Source: Trissonchulus latispiculum (lineage: Eukaryota; Nematoda; Enoplea; Enoplida; Ironidae). From it: a DNA stretch of 64,000 nucleotides. The notes under the pieces are model-generated. The model was not told the DNA's origin and ran no database searches. It saw only the letters and a program-made list of their open reading frames with translations. The position numbers and the translations under genes are program-made. This document shows, piece after piece, positions 57,905-64,000 of the stretch. Location: NCBI GenBank assembly GCA_030248195.1, contig JASAND010018129.1:62001-126000 (forward strand). The letters run 5' to 3'. How positions within the stretch are numbered: position 1 is the stretch's first letter; the number at the start of each line of letters is the position of its first letter.

Positions 57905-60900
57905 CTAGTATTCTGGGGAAGCAGGTTCTTCTGGCTCCAGCGACCAAGGGGCTCCGGACCTATTACGAATTCGCTCTCGAACTTGTGGGGCTGATTGTGG
58001 GTCGGCTGTTCGTCCCTCTAAATAATGTTGTGTTGTTGATGAGTCCCTGGAGGAATATCTAGAACCTTCACGTGGGATTGAGTAATCCAGGGGCATATGA
58101 GCATCTTCCTCATTAAAGTATCCTCCTCCAAATCCGGGAGGTACATTTATTCCACATTCAGTAGCTCGACGCCTGTGACTTCTTTGTTCTGTAGTAGGGG
58201 TTGTTTGCGGGACTCGGGGTTGATCAGCCGTGGATTGTGCAGCATAGTTAGGGAGTGGTGCTTGTTGTTTCTCTCTTGGTAAATACCGTTCTCCTATCAA
58301 TGCAGATTGGTACAGATCATACAAACTCTTGGCCTTATCTGGATACATTTCTGTTCGATCACGCACTTCATGTCTTAACCCGGCAATAAAAAGCAAACTG
58401 AGGTAGGTGTCGACAGATTTTGCAGTCATTCGTTCGGGATACACTTGCCCGGCATAAGCAAGCAACCGTTCGTAGAAACTATCCACTGATTCGTTTTCCC
58501 TTTGTGCAATTGTACTCAGCAATTCTCTCCAAGCACGAAAATCTGCGGGAGATTGAGTCGTCCTGTCGGCCAGTTTCGGTGTTACTGTTCTGGCAGGAGT
58601 TGTCTGAACCTCTGACGCGGAAGCTCTCATCCGGGTTGAAGGGCCTGGTTTATCTTTATAGAGATCCTCTTCAACTGAGAGAGCCAATAGATACAATTCA
58701 TCTAGTCGACCAGTAGAAATAGGCATTTGAAGGCGTATATCCCTTTGTAGTCCAATGATGAAGATTCTTCCTAGGCTGATCATGATTGATTCTGAATTAA
58801 TGTAATCACCATAGACACTATCCGCATAGTCACGAACTCTATGGTAATACTGCTTTATGGTTTCTGATTCACCCTGCTTAACCGGGGGTGAGGAAGTCGT
58901 TGATGGATGCGCTTTAGAAGGCCGCGGGGAGCGTGCTCTCGCTCCTTGGGAAGCTTCTGTCTTGACATCCGGCATATGACGTGATTGGGTAGTTGGAGCC
59001 ATAATTTTTCTTCTAAGATCCCTTGAGATCATTTCAGATACTCGATGTGTTGTTGTTAAGGGGATGGAGTATGCTGCGGGTGGAGGGGTAAGGTGTATCT
59101 TCAACTGTTTTGTAGAAAGGCAAAGTTCAAAGGAACCACTGAACTTAGCCAGAACATCAATTCCCAATAGCATCGCCTGAGGTAGGTGAGGGCTAACTAA
59201 AATAGCATGAGGGATCGGTGGGTGGTTGGGACACCCTGGGAAGGAGATAGCTGTTTCGAGTTTCTTTGTAATATTCAATTGATGTCCGGTGGCTGAGGAG
59301 CTCTGTCGTGGACGTTCTAGATTCGTCAGGGGAAAATTGTGCCTCTGAGCTATTTCTTCGGACATCACGGTAATACTGGCTCCTGTATCAAGAACAGCTT
59401 CAATTGTAATTCCTTGAATAGATATGTCGATACAGGGTATGGGAAGGATTGTGGGTGTACCTCTAGGTGTATAGTCGACTTCATCCATCAGGCACCAGAT
59501 CCTGTCTCTCCTGCCGGTGGATGAATCTCTGGATCGATTACCTTGATACGGCGGGGGAGTAACGGCTCGAGCTCCAGCTCTTCCAATATCTGGACTTGCA
59601 GCGCGCAATGGCGGACTTTCTCGTTCATATGAGCTTGCTCTATATTGGTGTAGCTGGTGAAATGGTTCATTTCTTAGTTGTTCTTCTTCTGGTGCAGACA
59701 ATAATGGTCTTCTAGGTCTGATAGGGTTAGGGTATCCAGATTCTGGGGAGTAGGGTGGATAGGGTGGTAGTGGTTCCAGAGGAATGTCTTCGAATCTTAG
59801 CTGTCCTCTTCCAGGAGGATGAGCATAGGATCGAGGCCTAGCTCCTTTGGCCCTGCCTTCTGTGACAGCGTGTATTGGATGTAATGGTCCTCCAAGCAGA
59901 GGTGACCGGCTACGCAATTCGGATGGGCTTGAGCTGTCAGGAGGTGACGTTGGAGGTGAGGTTGGAGTTCTTTGAGTTCCTGTTCCCAATCTACTCAGTC
60001 TTTGTCCTAATCCGAAACATGATCCACGTATCCGTTGGAGAAGATTTTCCCTGAATTCACTCATACACGGGGAAAACCAAATGGTAACAATCACTCCCAC
60101 CACAATCAGGATAAGAATGATTATGAAACCAGTCCAAAAGTTCATGTTGAGAGGGTGGATGACGAGCGGTGCAGTGCGGTGATGTTTTTCCAGCAATTTC
60201 TTCACGGCTTTGTTTTCATATTCTGCTCGTTCTAGATCAGTGAATTGGATAGGCACTATGCCCAAATCGGGGGATTCGAAGGGGACTTTATAGGTAATGA
60301 GGGGCGCTGAGTATTGTACCACCTCTATTGCGCTGGTTAGGACCAGATCACCAACTATAATATGATTGTAGGATCCATGCTCTATCCATATTACACCATT
60401 ACTGGGTACTGCGATTGTTTCCCCACGTGATACATGTTGTAATTGTGGAGTTTGAGTCAGCATGATTTCGGAATGACTGGTTCTGATTAATACACCAGCT
60501 GGTGTGGAGGCAAAATCTGTATCGGGAGTTAGAACTTTCACCATCATCTGTTGCCTACAGTTTGCGGAATCAATAGGAGTGGCTGAAACGATAGCTTTGA
60601 GGCAAGCTGATTGGGGTGTTGAAATCAACGATTCCGGTCCACAAACCCATAGTCCCGGTGATGATCGGCACTCTTCAAGCTTAATTTCAGAGAATTCGGA
60701 ATTACGATGATTAACCTCGTGTCTGACGAAGCGCGGAACTGGGGCCTTCATCTGAGCATGATTTGAGGGATCATTATATCCAACATTGCTGACCTCGTAA
60801 ATGGGTGCCACATCCTCTCGTGTGGGAGTGGGTATTTCCATAATAAATCCGAAAAGTAGTTTTCTGATATCCATTCGTACAGGATAGATCTTCCCAAATC

Positions 60901-61430
60901 TATAAATCAAGCTAGGTTCGTCCCTCAAGATTGTTTGGTTAAGTTGAGCGTGTCCATTCACTATGTCACGGATGATTTTGTAGTTGATAAGACTAGGAGA
61001 AATCCGTCCGTCCAATCCAGCGGTCATGACGCTATCAATACTGTGCTTAAGGGAATGCTCGAAGTTGGACACAATTAATGAATACTGCACCTGAGTACTC
61101 ATGGTCAAGGCTTCACATCGTGCAGAATTGATCAACCCAACTAATTCTTGTACGGAGTAATGCATGAAAGAGTAAATTTGTTCATTCGCCTCAACTAACT
61201 TCTCCAAGGCTTCGTTATGAGCGATTACCTGTTCATCCAGTTTTTGGGTGGCTTCAATGACAGCATTGACCTTATCTTTTACGGATCCCAAATTAACAGT
61301 ATTGGATATGGCCATACCAAGTCCAACTATACCAATAATGGAACCGACGGCTCGCCTATTTCTCTGAAGAGGGAGTTTGGATTGGACATGTTGGAATCCA
61401 GTATCTGCGTAAAGCGTTGTATTCTTGATA
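57905..61430 (-). CDS. Env-like fusion subunit fused to retropepsin and capsid-like domains
   Basis: An unusually long single frame, open from at least 61430 to the stop at 57905; the first Met at 61315 is not a likely start. In order: a basic furin-like site and glycine-rich hydrophobic segment; a heptad-rich helix (residues about 10-60 from Met61315); a Cys-containing ectodomain (to about 390); a transmembrane helix (about 393-414); a Pro-rich tail; an aspartic protease with VLDTGASITVM (about 641-651) and LLGIDVLAKF (about 716-725); then two capsid C-domain-like repeats, about 815-887 (ESETIKQYYHRV..FIIGLQRDIR) and 920-1012 (ENESVDSFYERL..FIAGLRHEVR). Layout up to the membrane helix matches class I fusion glycoproteins. 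Protease and capsid downstream of Env is the reverse of retroviral order. No reverse transcriptase is in this frame. Confidence 0.75.
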
Positions 61431-64000
61431 TTTAGGTTGCGAGGTGTTACACAGGATAGGACTTTTGTCGCAGATTATCTTCATTATGGACGAGTAGTAT
61501 CTAGTGTTGAGTATTCCACCATACATCTCATGATATTCTTCTGTTACGTTCCTAATCAGTCCAGTTAGATGTGGTTCATGAGGGCAGTCAGCAAGTAGTT
61601 CGTTCGCTCGATTCCGAGGGGTGTCGCATTTCTCACACTGATCCCGAAGGCTTTCTGGAACTGAAGAGGGCTCTCCTCCACAGAGGGAGCAGAAAAATAC
61701 CCAAGCTTGCATCTTCTTAAGTTGTGGAGGTTTGGGCACCTTCATGTGAATCAGGATTGGAACATATTCTGTTTTAGTGTAGGTTGCCATTAATCCTTTA
61801 GGAGATAGGGCTAATCCCCATTTGGTGGATACCATGGTGTTCATCGCTTTAGCCTTTTGAGTGAGGTAGTCTTCATTTTCCTGTGCTTGGATACAGGGAA
61901 CCAACATGGCTATCATCAGGCCAAAGGCAATCCACATTACTAGGATGCGAAAAGGTAGTGAAGTTGAACCCTTCACTTTATTAGGTGGCTTAGACATTGG
62001 GGATTCGTTATGTTCATTCTCGGGGGGAGATAGATCCATCTTTTCCCTTTTGGATAGTCGTACGGTCGTGGGGACAGAACTTGACCTAGGATTATTCTTG
62101 CGGGTCGGTGTAGGAGTTCTTCTTTTGGGCACTATCGGGGGATCGGTTGTTTTCCTGACGGGATGAAGGGCTTCCATTCGGGCTCGAGCGAGCAAGAATT
62201 GCTGGTATGATTCCCAACATCGTTCCCTTTCTCTCTTCATCTGCCGTATACGACGTTCTTCTTTTTGGGCGCGCTTTCTCTCTTTACTTCGAACATCTTT
62301 CAAGAGTCTACGGAGAAACTTGATATCTTGGGGGCAGAGGTCAGATTCAGGAATATGAATTTCTCCAATCGCTTTCTTTATTTTCTTGATAACCTTCTTC
62401 CTTTTCTTCTTACTCTTCCTATTCTTTCTAGTCTTTATGACAGTAGGCTCGACAGCATTTAAGTTCACTCGGACTTCTCGAGTTCGGAGCTTCTTTGTAG
62501 CATTATCCAATTCCTCATCTGTATCTTCTGACATTTCTGAGCTGGATGTATCTGTTGGGCTATCCATGAGATCATTCTGGATCAGTTTTCCTTGGAATAG
62601 GCCAAAGGTCTTATTTTGGAGAGAGGGATCAATGTTTTCTTTGTTATCGTCCGTTAGGCCCAACGTCAAGGGAATAGGGGGATTTAATAAGTTTTCGACC
62701 CATAGATCGAGTCTTCCGGCATGGGGAGATTCTTCAGGGGCTTCCAATATGTCACTGTCAAGGCAGCAGTAGAATTCCTCATCAGAAACTGATCTTTCCA
62801 ATCTCTTCAATATCCGTCTGCTGACTTCATAGATGGCATCCTGATCAATAGGCTTAAACTTACTTTTCCCTGGGTATTTGATGAGATCGGTGATTTGATA
62901 TTCCAACTGAGGAGGAGATGAGGCTCCGCCCTGGACCATGAAGATACTAGGGTCTAGGACTCGCAGGAGCTCTTCTTCGGTGAGCATTTCTCCAAATCTG
63001 TCCAGAACTCTTCGAGCAAATTTCACAACTGGGCCCATCTCGACAGGGGTAGGTTCCGGCTGATGTTCTTGTTTTGATTGAGGGATGTCAGAGTTCTGAA
63101 TCCGTGATATCCGGTCTTGTTCCATCTGACTCCGGTCATCTTGCTTCTTTTGTTCCATCAATTCCTTTTCAGAAACCAAGGGAGCATGTAACAAATCCAT
63201 TGCCATACTACCATGCGCAAGTACCTTCCGTGCACTTTGCATCACTGTAGGCATATCAATGTCAGAATTTGGCTTAGGACCAATAGGTGCTGGGTTAGGA
63301 TAAAGAGAGATGATTCCATTCTCCTGATGACTGAGAATAGGCCCAACCTGAGGAGTGGGGGACAGCCCAAGTTGTATTCTGAATTCTCGTACTGCTTCTC
63401 CCAAACCAATGGCCAAAACATCTGAGGGAGGAACTGACTGAAACCTGGGGGCAGGATAGGTTTGAGCAAAATCATGACATCGAGGACTTCTTCGCAATCC
63501 TCGTCCACGTCCTAATGACCGTCCTCGTGCTTGGTTCCTTGACCGTTCCACATCATAAGGTCCAGGGAACCTTCTAGTTGGAAGCTGAGTCACTTGGATT
63601 GGCTCATTGATTGATTGCTCCGGAGAATTTTCCTTTTCCGTGTTTCCCTCAGTGGGGGAGGAGGTGGAGGATGAATCCTGTGAAAGCCTCTGTTTCACAT
63701 GGGAAGGATAGCCATACTCTATGGTCTGAGGTTCTTCCAATCGGTGAGTGCGAGGATAGGTGACAGACATTGGCTTCTGATACATAGGCAGGGAGTAAAG
63801 TTCACGATCCAGTTTTTCAGTCTCAGGATCCACTGATTCCTTCTCCGCATTCAAAGTATAGGTGGATTTCTCCTTTGGTTGTTCAATCTTCACATAAGGA
63901 GGGATAGAGAAATATTGTCCTCCCAAATCCTTGATTTCTTGTTCCAGTTGTAGAATCTGGGTGGGAAAACTAGAACTCTCAGGCGGAAAATAGGCAGTTT
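61356..64000 (-). CDS. Unknown basic/coiled-coil region leading into Env-like surface subunit (5' partial)
   Basis: The frame is open to the window edge, so the true start lies beyond 64000; the codon at 63926 is TTG. From there: a low-complexity N part, an RG-rich stretch (ARGRSLGRGRGLRR, about 133-147), three related helical repeats (QSARKVLAHG at 231, KFARRVLDRFG at 302, EVSRRILKRLE at 367), a strongly basic segment (KSKKKRKKVIKKIKKA) and a charged coiled coil. A hydrophobic signal-like helix follows (about 658-681), then a Cys-rich secreted domain with two N-glycosylation sequons (NVT, NTS). It ends at TAG 61356 overlapping the next frame by at least 75 bp; the subunit on the other side of the cleavage site is read in that other frame. 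The two are therefore linked by frameshifting, splicing, or a mutation. Confidence 0.65.
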   Translation of the reverse strand, partial: TAYFPPESSSFPTQILQLEQEIKDLGGQYFSIPPYVKIEQPKEKSTYTLNAEKESVDPETEKLDRELYSLPMYQKPMSVTYPRTHRLEEPQTIEYGYPSHVKQRLSQDSSSTSSPTEGNTEKENSPEQSINEPIQVTQLPTRRFPGPYDVERSRNQARGRSLGRGRGLRRSPRCHDFAQTYPAPRFQSVPPSDVLAIGLGEAVREFRIQLGLSPTPQVGPILSHQENGIISLYPNPAPIGPKPNSDIDMPTVMQSARKVLAHGSMAMDLLHAPLVSEKELMEQKKQDDRSQMEQDRISRIQNSDIPQSKQEHQPEPTPVEMGPVVKFARRVLDRFGEMLTEEELLRVLDPSIFMVQGGASSPPQLEYQITDLIKYPGKSKFKPIDQDAIYEVSRRILKRLERSVSDEEFYCCLDSDILEAPEESPHAGRLDLWVENLLNPPIPLTLGLTDDNKENIDPSLQNKTFGLFQGKLIQNDLMDSPTDTSSSEMSEDTDEELDNATKKLRTREVRVNLNAVEPTVIKTRKNRKSKKKRKKVIKKIKKAIGEIHIPESDLCPQDIKFLRRLLKDVRSKERKRAQKEERRIRQMKRERERCWESYQQFLLARARMEALHPVRKTTDPPIVPKRRTPTPTRKNNPRSSSVPTTVRLSKREKMDLSPPENEHNESPMSKPPNKVKGSTSLPFRILVMWIAFGLMIAMLVPCIQAQENEDYLTQKAKAMNTMVSTKWGLALSPKGLMATYTKTEYVPILIHMKVPKPPQLKKMQAWVFFCSLCGGEPSSVPESLRDQCEKCDTPRNRANELLADCPHEPHLTGLIRNVTEEYHEMYGGILNTRYYSSIMKIICDKSPILCNTSQPKYQEYNALRRYWIPTCPIQTPSSEK

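Overview
The window is intron- and transposon-rich eukaryotic DNA, most likely from an invertebrate animal. The evidence is non-LTR retrotransposon, hAT-like, Ginger-like and TTAA-target elements nested in one another, spliceosomal-type GT..AG signals, and long AT-rich stretches mixed with poly-G/poly-C tracts. I see no conserved single-copy host gene, rRNA or tRNA, and the species cannot be named from the sequence.

Layout. 1-5.3 kb: AT-rich DNA with no gene seen. 5.4-9.6 kb: a reverse-transcriptase remnant (-), an RNase H remnant (+) split by a 965-bp hAT-like element, then a 2.1-kb hAT-like element containing a 240-bp hAT-like MITE; all three insertions have perfect 8-bp target duplications. 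10.9-12.5 kb: a 5'-truncated LINE with RNase H, a GAT-type tail and a 17-bp target duplication. 13-25 kb: dispersed repeats, a 417-bp element with a 9-bp duplication, a 1.1-kb TIR element, a 206-bp-arm foldback, a 147-bp satellite and a 163-bp tandem repeat. 25-36 kb: a cluster of G/C-homopolymer MITEs with CATAGGTGTG-type ends, a 600-bp foldback and a complete-looking 4.5-kb Ginger-like DNA transposon (119-bp TIRs) whose integrase-like gene is broken, in one place by a TTAA-target MITE.

36-52.2 kb: two diverged direct copies (A and B) of a roughly 7-kb noncoding block. Both copies keep perfect heat-shock-element arrays and several hairpins, some with compensatory base changes. On the minus strand both start TGTAATGGAAT, so they may be giant LTRs or LTR-like promoter/UTR units. 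54-64 kb: a minus-strand set of long open frames running off the right edge. In transcription order these are an unknown basic/coiled-coil region leading into an Env-like surface subunit; an Env-like fusion subunit fused in one frame to a retropepsin and two capsid-like domains; a NADAR-domain protein; and a Pro/Glu-rich protein. Retroviral-type modules in the order Env-protease-capsid, followed by a NADAR enzyme next to giant repeats with heat-shock elements, suggest an unusual large retroelement or endogenous virus-like element. That set is the strongest candidate for something undescribed. Reverse transcriptase and integrase are not in the window and, if present, must lie to the right of 64 kb.
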